DNA from: an uncultured Clostridia bacterium
GTDB taxonomy: Bacteria > Bacillota > Clostridia > Oscillospirales > Oscillospiraceae
Assembly: GCA_947170435.1 (NCBI GenBank)
Contig: CAMVTO010000010.1
Coordinates: 30,454-94,453 of the forward strand
Reading direction: 5' to 3'
Length of the DNA: 64,000 nt
The notes under the pieces are model-generated. The model was not told where the DNA came from and did not search any database. It saw only the letters and a list, made by a program, of their open reading frames with translations. The position numbers were made by a program, and so were the translations under genes. Shown here piece by piece: positions 8,544-17,280 of this stretch (its first letter is position 1; the number at the start of each line of letters is the position of its first letter).

Positions 8544-10747
8544 TATCCCAGAAGTTCGATAAATGCCGATTCGTTGTTTTTGGCGCGTTCCCGCAGTTCC
8601 GCGGTCGCTGTATTGAGCTTGTCTACATAGGCGGTGCGGTCTGCCAGCACATCGCGCAACACGCCCAGCGCCTTGTCCGCGTCAAAATGCTCCAGGTCGC
8701 CCGCCAGCGGCATGCCCAACGCACGAGCGCAGGCGCTGACCTTGGGATCGTACACCACGCCCAGCACCGGTACGCCGGAGCAGGCCGCGAAAATCATGCT
8801 GTGCAGCCGGGTGCTTACCACCGCGTCCATGCAGGCGAGCATGTCCACCATCGCCGCCGGGTTGTAGGGCGCGGAAATCTCATACGCCTTTGCGTGCATT
8901 TGCGCCAGCACCGCAGCGCTGGCGGCGTCGTCCGCGCCCTGCTGCATATTGATGAACACGACCTGCGCAGCCTCACTCACCGCATCGCAAAACTTCGCAA
9001 ACGCAGCAACATTTGTCTCCATCCCCGCCGCAAAACGCACCGACACACCCACAATCGGCCTGTCGGCGGGAATGTTCCTCTCCGCCAGCAGCGATCGGCC
9101 GCGCGCGCGCTCACCGCTCGGCATTGCGTAGACCGGATCTGCCGTCACGCGAATGTTGGGGTTCTGCACCCCCATCTCCCGCAACGCGGCAAGGGACTCC
9201 GCGTCGCGCAGCGTGATGACATCCGCCATTTCCGCAACCGCGCGAACCCGCTCCCGGTTGCGCGCACTCTCCACCGGGCCGATGCCGTTGGCGTAAAACA
9301 TCACCCGTTTGCCGCAGCGCTTCGCCATGCGGATCAAGGCCGTATAGTACAGCAGCGAGCGCGTGGAGGTGTGATCCTGCAGCAGGCTTCCCCCACCGCT
9401 GACAAAGCATGTGGCGCGTTTGACCGCGCGGCGCACGGCAATAGGATGAAACCGGTTAACGGCTTCAATGCCGCACTTCTCCCGCGTCTCCTCCGGCCGG
9501 TTGGAAAGCGCTGTCAGCACCGCACCGGGGACGGCCTCGGAGAGGCGGTCACGCAGGGCCAGCAAAATGGCATCGTCCCCCAGATTGCGAAAGCCATAAT
9601 AGCCAGAGAGCACCACGCGTGTGTGCTCGGCAAGCACCGCGCGGTACGCGGTTTCCGCATCCTGCGTCATGCGCTTGACAGAATAGTATTCCTTGATAAC
9701 CTCCCGGCCGTAGGCGCCCAATGCGGCGCGCTCATCGGCGCTAAGTTCACATAACGCATGTTTTATATCGCGGTACAGCGCCTCCGCCGTCGCCATCTCG
9801 CAGCCGCGGCAGCAGAAGTTATTGGACTGCGCCAGCACCAGCTTCTCCTCGCCAAAAAGGCCCATATACCCCTGCTCACCCGCAACGATGACCGGCTTTT
9901 CCGCCGCCATCGCCTCCAGTGCGGCGCGGCTGACGCCGACAAACAGATCTCCCGCCGCGACGATTTCATTGATGTCGGTGCGTGCGCCGGTCATGACCAC
10001 AAGCGGCTCTCCCGCCGCCGCATTGACCGTCTCGGCCTCGGATCGGATCTCGTCGAACACATCGCCGCCGCCCGCAATCAGCAGCCGCACGCCCGGGATC
10101 TCCCCCCGCAGCCGCGGCATAATGGAGATCAACTGCCGCGTCACCATTGTGCAACTCGCGTCGATCCGGCTCACATGGGCAATGACCGGCCCGGCCGCGC
10201 CCCCCAGACACTCCCGCCGCACACGCTCCGGGGAAACGTTCGGGGAGAACTTCTCCGTGTCGATGCCGTTGATCGTCATCGTAATCCGTTCCTCTGGAAC
10301 GCCGTAATTCTTCCGCAGATACGCCCGAATGTCCTCGCTGACCGCAATGGTATGTTCGCCCCAATCGGTCATCAGCTTGAGAATTTTGTTTACATAAAAA
10401 ACTCCATGTGCCGAGGTGACAAACGGAAAATCCATCTGCCTGTGCAGGATACCGCACAAAAATCCGGGGATTCGCGCATGTGCGTGCACAACATCCGGTT
10501 TTTCTTCCCGGATGACGCGGCGGAGAATGTTCAGCGACCGGTGCATCAATACGACGTTGCGCTTGTGCAGCGGCGCATGATAGCAGCGGATTCCCGCCTC
10601 GGTCAGCTCGCGCTCATACACGCCGCCGTTGGATACGACCGCAACGTCCCAGCCTCGACGGTGGAGCTCCTTGGACAGCTCCACCACATGGGTCTCCGCT
10701 CCGCCGATCTCCAACCCCATCAGCACCATCAGGACTTTTTTGCTCAT
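8543..10747 (-). CDS. csaB: Fused glycosyltransferase family 4 / CsaB polysaccharide pyruvyltransferase
   Basis: A 734-residue two-domain protein. Residues 1 to about 370 are a GT4 glycosyltransferase (GLEIGGAETHVVELSKEL at the start, INGIDTEKFSP, and the donor-site region around EAMAAEKPVIV). From about residue 378 (VVLSGYYGFRNLGDDAIL) it is CsaB-type pyruvyltransferase (FVSGGGSLLQD, STRLHSMIFAACSGVPVLG). CsaB adds ketal-linked pyruvate to secondary wall polysaccharide, the ligand for SLH-domain S-layer proteins. CsaB is usually a separate protein of about 350 residues, so this is a fusion. The start follows GGGGGAG. It is last in an operon with murJ, a ligase-like gene, a second glycosyltransferase and DUF4330. 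Substrates are inferred. Confidence 0.88.
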   Translation of the reverse strand: MSKKVLMVLMGLEIGGAETHVVELSKELHRRGWDVAVVSNGGVYERELTEAGIRCYHAPLHKRNVVLMHRSLNILRRVIREEKPDVVHAHARIPGFLCGILHRQMDFPFVTSAHGVFYVNKILKLMTDWGEHTIAVSEDIRAYLRKNYGVPEERITMTINGIDTEKFSPNVSPERVRRECLGGAAGPVIAHVSRIDASCTMVTRQLISIMPRLRGEIPGVRLLIAGGGDVFDEIRSEAETVNAAAGEPLVVMTGARTDINEIVAAGDLFVGVSRAALEAMAAEKPVIVAGEQGYMGLFGEEKLVLAQSNNFCCRGCEMATAEALYRDIKHALCELSADERAALGAYGREVIKEYYSVKRMTQDAETAYRAVLAEHTRVVLSGYYGFRNLGDDAILLALRDRLSEAVPGAVLTALSNRPEETREKCGIEAVNRFHPIAVRRAVKRATCFVSGGGSLLQDHTSTRSLLYYTALIRMAKRCGKRVMFYANGIGPVESARNRERVRAVAEMADVITLRDAESLAALREMGVQNPNIRVTADPVYAMPSGERARGRSLLAERNIPADRPIVGVSVRFAAGMETNVAAFAKFCDAVSEAAQVVFINMQQGADDAASAAVLAQMHAKAYEISAPYNPAAMVDMLACMDAVVSTRLHSMIFAACSGVPVLGVVYDPKVSACARALGMPLAGDLEHFDADKALGVLRDVLADRTAYVDKLNTATAELRERAKNNESAFIELLG

Positions 10748-10763
10748 AACTCCCCCTGTGTGC

Positions 10764-11648
10764 TCACCGGCCAATGCTCAGCAAATCGCAGTAAACACCT
10801 TCGCGCTCCATATAGTTGGACTTCACCTTGACTGTGCCGCCCACCTTCAGCTCCGTTGTGCCGTCGAGATAATAGCCGTCGTCCCGCTCAATGCACTTGC
10901 CCTTCAGCGTGACAAAAACATTGCTGCGCTTCGTCTTTTCGGCAAACACAATGGAGCCGTCCGCCGCAATCTTCGTTTCACCATAGGGAACCGTCTCCAC
11001 ACTCTGCACCTCGCCGAGCATCGCGCCGAGAGCGCTTTCGTAGAAGCGGTCACCAACGTGGATATTGTCTTTGACAATCTCACGGGAATCCTTGAAGCAG
11101 ATCACAAACTCTGTCTCCAGCTCACCCGTCTGCGCCGCTGTATCCTCGAACACATCCGCGCCCATCGGATCAAGTGCGTAAATATAGCCAAAATGCGCAA
11201 AGCCCTTGCCCTTCGTCGGCATTTCCGCGCCAACCTTGATGGGCAGCGATCCGATCACGATATCTTTGCCGGTGCAGTAGCCCTCGTTCTCGATCGTCAC
11301 ATAGACATCATCGCTCTCTTCGGCATCGTAAGCCACAAAGCGGTCATCCAAGGGAGAATACTCCTCCTTTGCATGCGGAACGCTGCGCACCTCGACAATG
11401 GTGCCGAGATAGGTGCCGTCCGTCGAACGATATGCCCCGTCCCCAACATGGATGCACTCTGCCATGCCGTGAGGCGCTTCCGCCAGTTCCACCGTAAAGC
11501 GCATCTTCTGCGTCTCACGTCCCGCGGCAGCGGTACCCGTGCTGCGGTTGCGCAGCATCAGCGCCGCGGCCAGCACTGCCAGCACCAATACGATAATCAC
11601 CACATCAAACAGGTTGAATTTCACCTGCGGTTTTCCCTTATTCTCCAT
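10764..11648 (-). CDS. DUF4330 family membrane-anchored protein
   Basis: A 294-residue protein with one N-terminal transmembrane helix (about residues 14-31, FDVVIIVLVLAVLAAALML) and an extracytoplasmic part in which a module recurs (CIHVGDGAYRS...LGTIVEVRSV and NIHVGDRFYES...LGEVQSVETV). This matches the DUF4330 pattern. Function unknown; its place between two glycosyltransferases in an envelope operon suggests a scaffold or accessory role in polymer synthesis or export. The start codon overlaps the end of the upstream glycosyltransferase gene by 11 bases, implying translational coupling. Confidence 0.8.
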   Translation of the reverse strand: MENKGKPQVKFNLFDVVIIVLVLAVLAAALMLRNRSTGTAAAGRETQKMRFTVELAEAPHGMAECIHVGDGAYRSTDGTYLGTIVEVRSVPHAKEEYSPLDDRFVAYDAEESDDVYVTIENEGYCTGKDIVIGSLPIKVGAEMPTKGKGFAHFGYIYALDPMGADVFEDTAAQTGELETEFVICFKDSREIVKDNIHVGDRFYESALGAMLGEVQSVETVPYGETKIAADGSIVFAEKTKRSNVFVTLKGKCIERDDGYYLDGTTELKVGGTVKVKSNYMEREGVYCDLLSIGR

Positions 11649-12765
11649 GTCCTGTCTCCTCCAGTGTGTTCAGATACACCCGCTCTACGTTGCGGGCAAA
11701 GATCTCTCCCGTGAAGCGCGCATGGAAAATCTCCACGGCGCGTTTTTGCATGGATCGGAGCGTTTCCGGCTCGTCCATCAGCCGCCCCAATGCGCGCGCC
11801 AGCGCGGCGCTGTCACGGCTTGGGAAGATCAGGCCGTCCTCCCCGTCGTCGATCTGCCACGGGTTGCCGCCGTAGTCAGACGCAATCGCCGGCACGCCGA
11901 GACTCATGCCCTCGCACAGTGCGATGCTGGACGCCTCGGTACCGTACGACGCGTTAAGCTGCACGTCGAGGATGCTCAGCAGCTTCGCCACATCGGAACG
12001 AAAGCCGAGAAACAGCACCTCGTTTTCCAGCTGTTTTTCCGCAATGGCGCCGCGGACTTCGCTCTCAAACGAGCCCGTTCCCGCAATCAGAATCCGAAAG
12101 CTCCGGCCCTCGCGCTTGAGCTGCTCCGCCGCTTCTAAAATATACAGATGCCCTTTGTATGGTTCAAGGCGCGCGAGAATTCCCGCCGTGAACATGCCTG
12201 GGGGCAGTCCCAGCTCCGTGCGCAGCGCGGCACACTCCTCATCTGTTGCGCGCGTCAGCGGCGCGACGCCGTTCATCATCACCGTGATCTTTTTTTCGGA
12301 AATGCCGGCATCGGTCAGATTCCGCGCGGCCGCAGGGCTGACCGCGATGATGTGGTCGGCGTAGTGCTCGTTCACCAATTTGTTGATCCAGCGCCCCGGC
12401 GGATATTTGAGCTTCGCGGAAACTGGGAACGCGCTGTGGCGCGTGTAGATGACCACCTTGCCGCAGCGCCGCCCCGCGATACGGCCAGAAAGCGCGCCGT
12501 GGGTGTGAACAATGTCGGGCCGCGCCTTGCGGATCAGCTCCACCAGCGCCCGCACATCATCCTTGTGGTAAGAGCGATCAGCAAGTCCGTCTACCTCGTA
12601 GACGATGCCGTCCAACTCCCGCAGCGGCTCGCACAGGAGACTGCCGCGAGGCACGGCGATCATGGTCTCAAAGCGGTCCCGGTCGGCATATTGCAAATAG
12701 TTGAGCAACACGCGGCCCGCGCCGCCGATGTTGCTGTCACTGATGACATTGAGCACGCGGATCAC
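11638..12765 (-). CDS. Glycosyltransferase family 4 (GT-B fold)
   Basis: A 375-residue cytoplasmic or membrane-associated GT4 enzyme: N-terminal VLNVISDSNIGGAGRVLLNYL, linker MMNGVAPLTRA, GILARLEPYKGHLYILEAA for the donor domain, and a region equivalent to the EX7E motif around EASSIALCEGMSLGVPAIA. It should transfer a nucleotide-activated sugar to a lipid-linked envelope glycan. The start is GTG at 12765, with GGGAGGAAAG upstream, and it overlaps the stop of the ligase-like gene as GTGA. Second gene after that ligase in the murJ-to-csaB operon. Confidence 0.88.
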   Translation of the reverse strand: MIRVLNVISDSNIGGAGRVLLNYLQYADRDRFETMIAVPRGSLLCEPLRELDGIVYEVDGLADRSYHKDDVRALVELIRKARPDIVHTHGALSGRIAGRRCGKVVIYTRHSAFPVSAKLKYPPGRWINKLVNEHYADHIIAVSPAAARNLTDAGISEKKITVMMNGVAPLTRATDEECAALRTELGLPPGMFTAGILARLEPYKGHLYILEAAEQLKREGRSFRILIAGTGSFESEVRGAIAEKQLENEVLFLGFRSDVAKLLSILDVQLNASYGTEASSIALCEGMSLGVPAIASDYGGNPWQIDDGEDGLIFPSRDSAALARALGRLMDEPETLRSMQKRAVEIFHARFTGEIFARNVERVYLNTLEETGHGE

Positions 12766-14237
12766 AGAATCTTTCCTCCCTCCGGCAAATGGCTGCGCCG
12801 CGCGTGCAGATTGCCCAGCGCAATGTATGCCCAAAACAGAAGCATCACGCGGTAGTTATAAAATGAATAGTCCGTCATGGATTGCACCAAAAAGCCAAGG
12901 ACACCCGAAGCGCAGGCGATCTGCATCAGGCGGGACGCGCCGTCCTTCTCGGCACGCAGCGCGTGACCCAGCGTGCGGAAATAGCGCAGCAGCACCCACA
13001 GAAACGCCAGCAGCGCCACAATGCCGCCGTCGCACAGAATCTGTAAAAAGAGGTTATGGGCGTGGGGCGCAACGATGGTCTCAAAGCTGTACTGCGGGTA
13101 AATCACGTTAAACGCCTCTGTGCCGGGGCCGATGCCGGCGAGCCAGTAACCGTCCCGCAGCATGTGGATCGTGCCCAGCCAGATGCTCACGCGGTACGAC
13201 GTGGACTGATCCGCCATGTTGCCGATGCTGGTAAAGCGGTCGATCACCGTATCGGGCAGCACCGCCCACAGCGCCAGCAACCCGAAGGGGGCGAGAAACA
13301 GCAGCCGCGGTTCAAGCAGCACGAAGAATACCAGCCCCGCAAACAACAACCCCAGCCATGCGCCGCGGGAAAACGTCAGGATCATGCACAGGCACATCGC
13401 GCCGCAGCAGCCAAGATACCACAGCTTGCGCCAGATACCCTTGACACTCAGCAGCTTCGCGCCGCCCAGAGGGATCATCAAAATCAGGTACTGGCCCAGC
13501 ATGTTCGGATTTTGCATCGTGCTGCCGACGCGGAATTGGATCGTGGAGAACATATCCTCGTCCACCCATGCCGCCGACTGGTAGCCCCAGCGGAAAATGT
13601 ACTGCAATATACCATAGCACGACACCGCCGCAGCAATCGTGACCAACAGCGCAGTCAGCAAATCCAGCTGCGAGCGCGTCTCCACCGCGCGGCTGAGCAC
13701 AATGGTAAAACCGATGAACACAATAGAAATCAAGCCGACATACAGGCTCCCGCGCACGTTGACGGAGGTCAGCGTCGCGGCAAGGTAGCAGACCATGTAC
13801 GCCACCACCGGCAGCGCCAGCGGCTCGCGCGCGAGCATTCGTCCGCGCTCGTGGAGCAGTGAGAGGGCCACCGAGCCGTAGCCTACCATCACAAGCCCCA
13901 GCACCGCCATCGTGGGCAGCACCGCTGAGAGTACCGCCGCCGCACCGCACCAGAGAAAGCACCGCAAAAAAATGCTGCCTTTCAGCAAACGGTTCAGCCG
14001 CAGGGCTTCATAGAGCGCGCACAGCGAACTCCGCAGCCGTCCCGGCGCGCGCTCTGTCGGATCGCCAAGGTACCGCGGCGAGCAAAACCAACCGATGATG
14101 CCGCTCTCGCGCCACTGCCGCCCAAACCAGCGGCACAGCGCATCAAAGCCGCGCCCCAGCGCCGAGCGGGACAAGGCGCTCCAAATCGTTTGCAGAACGT
14201 ACCACAACGTTCCGATCAACAGACTTTCCCGAATCAA
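12762..14237 (-). CDS. O-antigen ligase family membrane protein
   Basis: A 491-residue polytopic membrane protein with about ten to twelve helices and the Wzy_C/WaaL signature region: GSTMQNPNMLGQYLILMIPLG, FSRGAWLGLLFAG, and an outer loop with GIGPGTEAFNVIYPQYSF followed by APHAHNLFLQILCDGGI. In a Gram-positive such proteins join or transfer lipid-linked glycan. The gene overlaps murJ by four bases upstream and a glycosyltransferase downstream, placing it in the secondary wall polymer operon. Confidence 0.88.
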   Translation of the reverse strand: MIRESLLIGTLWYVLQTIWSALSRSALGRGFDALCRWFGRQWRESGIIGWFCSPRYLGDPTERAPGRLRSSLCALYEALRLNRLLKGSIFLRCFLWCGAAAVLSAVLPTMAVLGLVMVGYGSVALSLLHERGRMLAREPLALPVVAYMVCYLAATLTSVNVRGSLYVGLISIVFIGFTIVLSRAVETRSQLDLLTALLVTIAAAVSCYGILQYIFRWGYQSAAWVDEDMFSTIQFRVGSTMQNPNMLGQYLILMIPLGGAKLLSVKGIWRKLWYLGCCGAMCLCMILTFSRGAWLGLLFAGLVFFVLLEPRLLFLAPFGLLALWAVLPDTVIDRFTSIGNMADQSTSYRVSIWLGTIHMLRDGYWLAGIGPGTEAFNVIYPQYSFETIVAPHAHNLFLQILCDGGIVALLAFLWVLLRYFRTLGHALRAEKDGASRLMQIACASGVLGFLVQSMTDYSFYNYRVMLLFWAYIALGNLHARRSHLPEGGKIL

Positions 14238-15784
14238 GATGACTTCCTCCTGCGCAGCAGCGCTTTGATCTGTGCGACCGTGCTGATTCGCAGCGCAACG
14301 GCCAGCATAAAATAAACGACAACGCCCAACATCGTCGGCGCGGCGACTACGATCACCCGCGCGACCAGTCCATCACCGAGCCGCGGCGCAAGCATTCCCT
14401 GCGCGAGCCAAACCGCCGCGCCCATCGCTGTCGCGGCAAGGAGCATCTTGGCAAAGTCCAGCAGCGCAGCGCCGCTCACCACGCCGCGGTAACGCTTCGC
14501 CGCCGCGATCAGCAACACCAGCGCCGGCAGCATCAGACTCACCGCCGAGGCAATGGCGAGGCCGCGCAAGCCCAAGGGTCGTATCAGAAGTTGACATAAT
14601 GCGATATTCGCAATCACCGAAACCAAACCCGCCACCAGAGGCATTTTACCCTTCTGCTCGGCATAAAACGCGCGGCTCAGGATGATCTGCACGCCGTAGC
14701 CCACCATACCAAGCGACAGGAACGTGAGCGCCCCCGCGGTCAGGTCTGTGGAGGCGGCGTCCCACGCACCCCACTCATAAAGGAGGCGCACCACGCCGCG
14801 CGACAGCACTGCCAATCCCACCGCCATGGGCGTGAGCAGAAACAGCATCGCGCTGAGCGTAGCGGAAATGCTCTCCCCCATCGCCGCATCGTCGGCATGA
14901 GCCGCCAGACGGGACATTTCCGGAAAAATTACATTGGCGATGGACAGCACGAACACGCCCGCCACGATGGTATAGAGCGTATTGGCATACTCCAGCGCGC
15001 TGGCACCGCCCGTAATATGCGAGGCATATCGTGTGGCGATGGTCAGGTTGAGCGGCTGGATCCAGGTGCTCACCAGCACCGGCACCGCCAGCAGAAATAT
15101 CTTGTGTAAACCTTCATGTCGCAGAGAAACACGGTACCGATAGCCAAACCGGTGCAGCGACGGCACCTGGATCAGCACCTGCACCGCCCACCCCAGCAGA
15201 AACGCCACCGCGAGGCCATGAATACCGAACCGATCCACAAAGGACAAATAGTAGACGATGATGACCGCGTTGGACGTTGCGGAGAGCAGCGCCGGGATGT
15301 TGAACTCCCCCAGCGACTGTAAAATGCCCACCAGTGAAAACGCGAGACCCGTAAAGAGCATCAGCGGGAATAAAATCCGCAGCAGCTCTGTGCAGAGCGC
15401 AGCAGTGGCCGGGTCAAAGCCGTCTGCCAGCAGTGCTGTGATCGGCGCGGCAAAGAGCATACCGAGGGCGCTGAGCGTCGCGGTCAGGAACGTCATCACG
15501 GTGATAAACGCACTGGAGAGGCGAAACGCCTCGTCCTTGCCCTGCTTTTCCATGTATTCGTTGAACACCGGAATGAAGCTGGCTGAAATTGCCGAGGCAA
15601 AGATCGCGTCAAAAAAGTTGCGGGGAATCCGGCTCGCCGTGAGAAACGCGTTGGCGGCCATGCCGGTGGCAAAGGTATGTCCCAGCAGCATATCCCGCAC
15701 CAGGCCCAGCACCTTCCCCAGCAGCGTCAGCACCATCATCATGCCCACGGTGCGTATATTTCTTTTTTGCTGTTCCTCTTGCAT
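14234..15784 (-). CDS. murJ: MurJ/MviN-family lipid flippase
   Basis: A 516-residue MATE-like protein with about 14 transmembrane helices and the MurJ N-terminus (LLGKVLGLVRDMLLGHTFATG, ASRIPRNFFDAIFASAISASFIPVFNEY). MurJ proteins flip lipid II across the membrane. The ATG at 15784 is preceded by AAAGGAAACC; a TTG seven codons earlier is less likely. As the first gene of an operon otherwise devoted to a surface glycan, it may flip that polymer's lipid-linked unit rather than lipid II; sequence alone does not decide. Confidence 0.88.
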   Translation of the reverse strand: MQEEQQKRNIRTVGMMMVLTLLGKVLGLVRDMLLGHTFATGMAANAFLTASRIPRNFFDAIFASAISASFIPVFNEYMEKQGKDEAFRLSSAFITVMTFLTATLSALGMLFAAPITALLADGFDPATAALCTELLRILFPLMLFTGLAFSLVGILQSLGEFNIPALLSATSNAVIIVYYLSFVDRFGIHGLAVAFLLGWAVQVLIQVPSLHRFGYRYRVSLRHEGLHKIFLLAVPVLVSTWIQPLNLTIATRYASHITGGASALEYANTLYTIVAGVFVLSIANVIFPEMSRLAAHADDAAMGESISATLSAMLFLLTPMAVGLAVLSRGVVRLLYEWGAWDAASTDLTAGALTFLSLGMVGYGVQIILSRAFYAEQKGKMPLVAGLVSVIANIALCQLLIRPLGLRGLAIASAVSLMLPALVLLIAAAKRYRGVVSGAALLDFAKMLLAATAMGAAVWLAQGMLAPRLGDGLVARVIVVAAPTMLGVVVYFMLAVALRISTVAQIKALLRRRKSS

Positions 15785-15822
15785 AGCGGTTTCCTTTTTG
15801 TTCAAACAGTATCAGGCATGAC

Positions 15823-15851
15823 ATTATATCAGAAACAGGCGGATTTGTCTA
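15823..15851 (-). promoter_or_regulatory. Promoter for the murJ-csaB wall polymer operon
   Basis: On the minus strand, TAGACA (complement of 15846-15851), 17 bases, TATAAT (complement of 15823-15828). The -35 box overlaps the stop codon of cca. Confidence 0.65.
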
Positions 15852-17186
15852 CCGTCCAAAGCCTGATCGATACAAACGCTGCGCGCGGGCCATGAGGTCA
15901 GGCTTTGCATTTGTCAGCTTCTCTGCCGCAACTTCCTCCAGCAGCTTTTGCAGCACCGCGCCGATGGCTCTGCCGCGAAAGCCGATCGCCGCAATGTCAC
16001 CACCGTTCACAGCGAGATCAGACAGTTCACAGCACGCGCCCTCCGCGGTGAGCGTGTCATAGACGCGCTGTGCTTCCAGCCACGGCTCCTGTGCACACGC
16101 CATCCCCTCAGGAGTCTTCGCGGCGTTATCCGCCTGCTTGGTCAGCAGCAGATTCGCCGTCACCGCCTTGCCGCGCCGCGCCATCTCCCGATGGACGGCC
16201 GTCCGCTCCGGCGGGAACATGTCGTCAAAGCATTCCAACTGGGTGCGCACCTGCGTCTTCAGCACATTTTCAAAGCGCAGCCGTTCCATGATGTCCTCCG
16301 CCAGCTCCGCTGAGATCGCCGTGTGCCCGTAGAAATGCCTCACGCCCGCCTCGTCAACGCTCATGCACAGCGGCTTGCCCAGGTCGTGGAACAGCATCGT
16401 CCAGCGCAGCTCCCGCCGCGGCGGCACCGTGCCGACGCTCCGCGCCGTATGTTCCCAGACGTCATAGCAGTGATGCGGATTGCGCTGATCAAAGCCCACA
16501 CAGGGCAGGATTTCCGGGATCACAACGCCCAGCACCTCTGGGAACGCCAGCAGCACCTCCGTCACATGCTCCCCGCAGAGCAGCTTGTTGAGCTCCGCAT
16601 ACACGCGCTCCGCCGCTACCGTTCGCAGCAGCGCCCGCTTTTCCCGCGCGGCAGCAGCCGTCGCCGGTTCCACCGTAAAGCCCAGCTTCGAGGCAAAGCG
16701 CAGCAGCCGCAGAACGCGCAGCGCATCCTCCTCGAACCGCTTCTCCGGGTCGCCAACACAGCGCAGGATCTTGCTTTGCAGATCCCGCTGCCCGCCACAG
16801 GGGTCGATCACGGCGCCGTTCGGGGCCAGTGCCATGGCGTTGACGGTGAAATCCCGCCGCGCCAGATCCTCCTCGACGCGGTCGGTGAATGCTACGCTCT
16901 CTGGATGACGGTTATCGCGATACGCGCCGTCCCGGCGCATGGTGGTGATCTCCACGCTGCGTCCCTCGGACACCACCGTTACGGTGCCATGCTGCAGGCC
17001 GGTCGGATGTGCCGCATCTCCAAAAAGCTCCATCACCCGCTCCGGCCGCGCGTCGCTGGTCATATCCCAATCGTCCGGCGTCATGCCCAGCAGCATGTCG
17101 CGCACACAGCCGCCGACAGGATAGCCATGATATCCCGCCGCCGCAAGTCGCGTCAGAATTAAGTTGACATAACTCGGTATTTTCAT
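15849..17186 (-). CDS. cca: CCA tRNA nucleotidyltransferase with HD domain
   Basis: A 445-residue class II nucleotidyltransferase. The head has GYPVGGCVRDMLLG and the metal-binding DDWDMTSDA; the RNA-binding neck follows (DPEKRFEEDALRVLRLLRFASKLGF), and an HD domain is present (MLFHDLGKP near residue 255). It adds or repairs the CCA end of tRNA. The ATG at 17186 fits the family start, but its ribosome site (GAAAGATT) is weak; an upstream in-frame extension of about 34 residues is unlikely. It is divergent from murC with overlapping promoters. Confidence 0.95.
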   Translation of the reverse strand: MKIPSYVNLILTRLAAAGYHGYPVGGCVRDMLLGMTPDDWDMTSDARPERVMELFGDAAHPTGLQHGTVTVVSEGRSVEITTMRRDGAYRDNRHPESVAFTDRVEEDLARRDFTVNAMALAPNGAVIDPCGGQRDLQSKILRCVGDPEKRFEEDALRVLRLLRFASKLGFTVEPATAAAAREKRALLRTVAAERVYAELNKLLCGEHVTEVLLAFPEVLGVVIPEILPCVGFDQRNPHHCYDVWEHTARSVGTVPPRRELRWTMLFHDLGKPLCMSVDEAGVRHFYGHTAISAELAEDIMERLRFENVLKTQVRTQLECFDDMFPPERTAVHREMARRGKAVTANLLLTKQADNAAKTPEGMACAQEPWLEAQRVYDTLTAEGACCELSDLAVNGGDIAAIGFRGRAIGAVLQKLLEEVAAEKLTNAKPDLMARAQRLYRSGFGR

Positions 17187-17208
17187 ATAATCTTTCAAAA
17201 AAAGCTCA

Positions 17209-17237
17209 TTGCACTTTACAAATGGATATATTATACT
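17209..17237 (+). promoter_or_regulatory. murC promoter
   Basis: TTGCAC (17209-17214), 17 bases, TATACT (17232-17237), about 43 bases before the murC ATG. It overlaps the divergent cca promoter, so the two polymerases should compete. Confidence 0.7.
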
Positions 17238-17256
17238 ATCAGGGCTGATTTTGCAA
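17228..17256 (-). promoter_or_regulatory. cca promoter
   Basis: On the minus strand, TTGCAA (17251-17256), 17 bases, TAATAT (17228-17233); a perfect TATAAT sits two bases closer (17230-17235). Both lie on the murC -10 box. Confidence 0.5.
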
Positions 17257-17280
17257 TTCCCGAAAGGACTTGAATATAGA

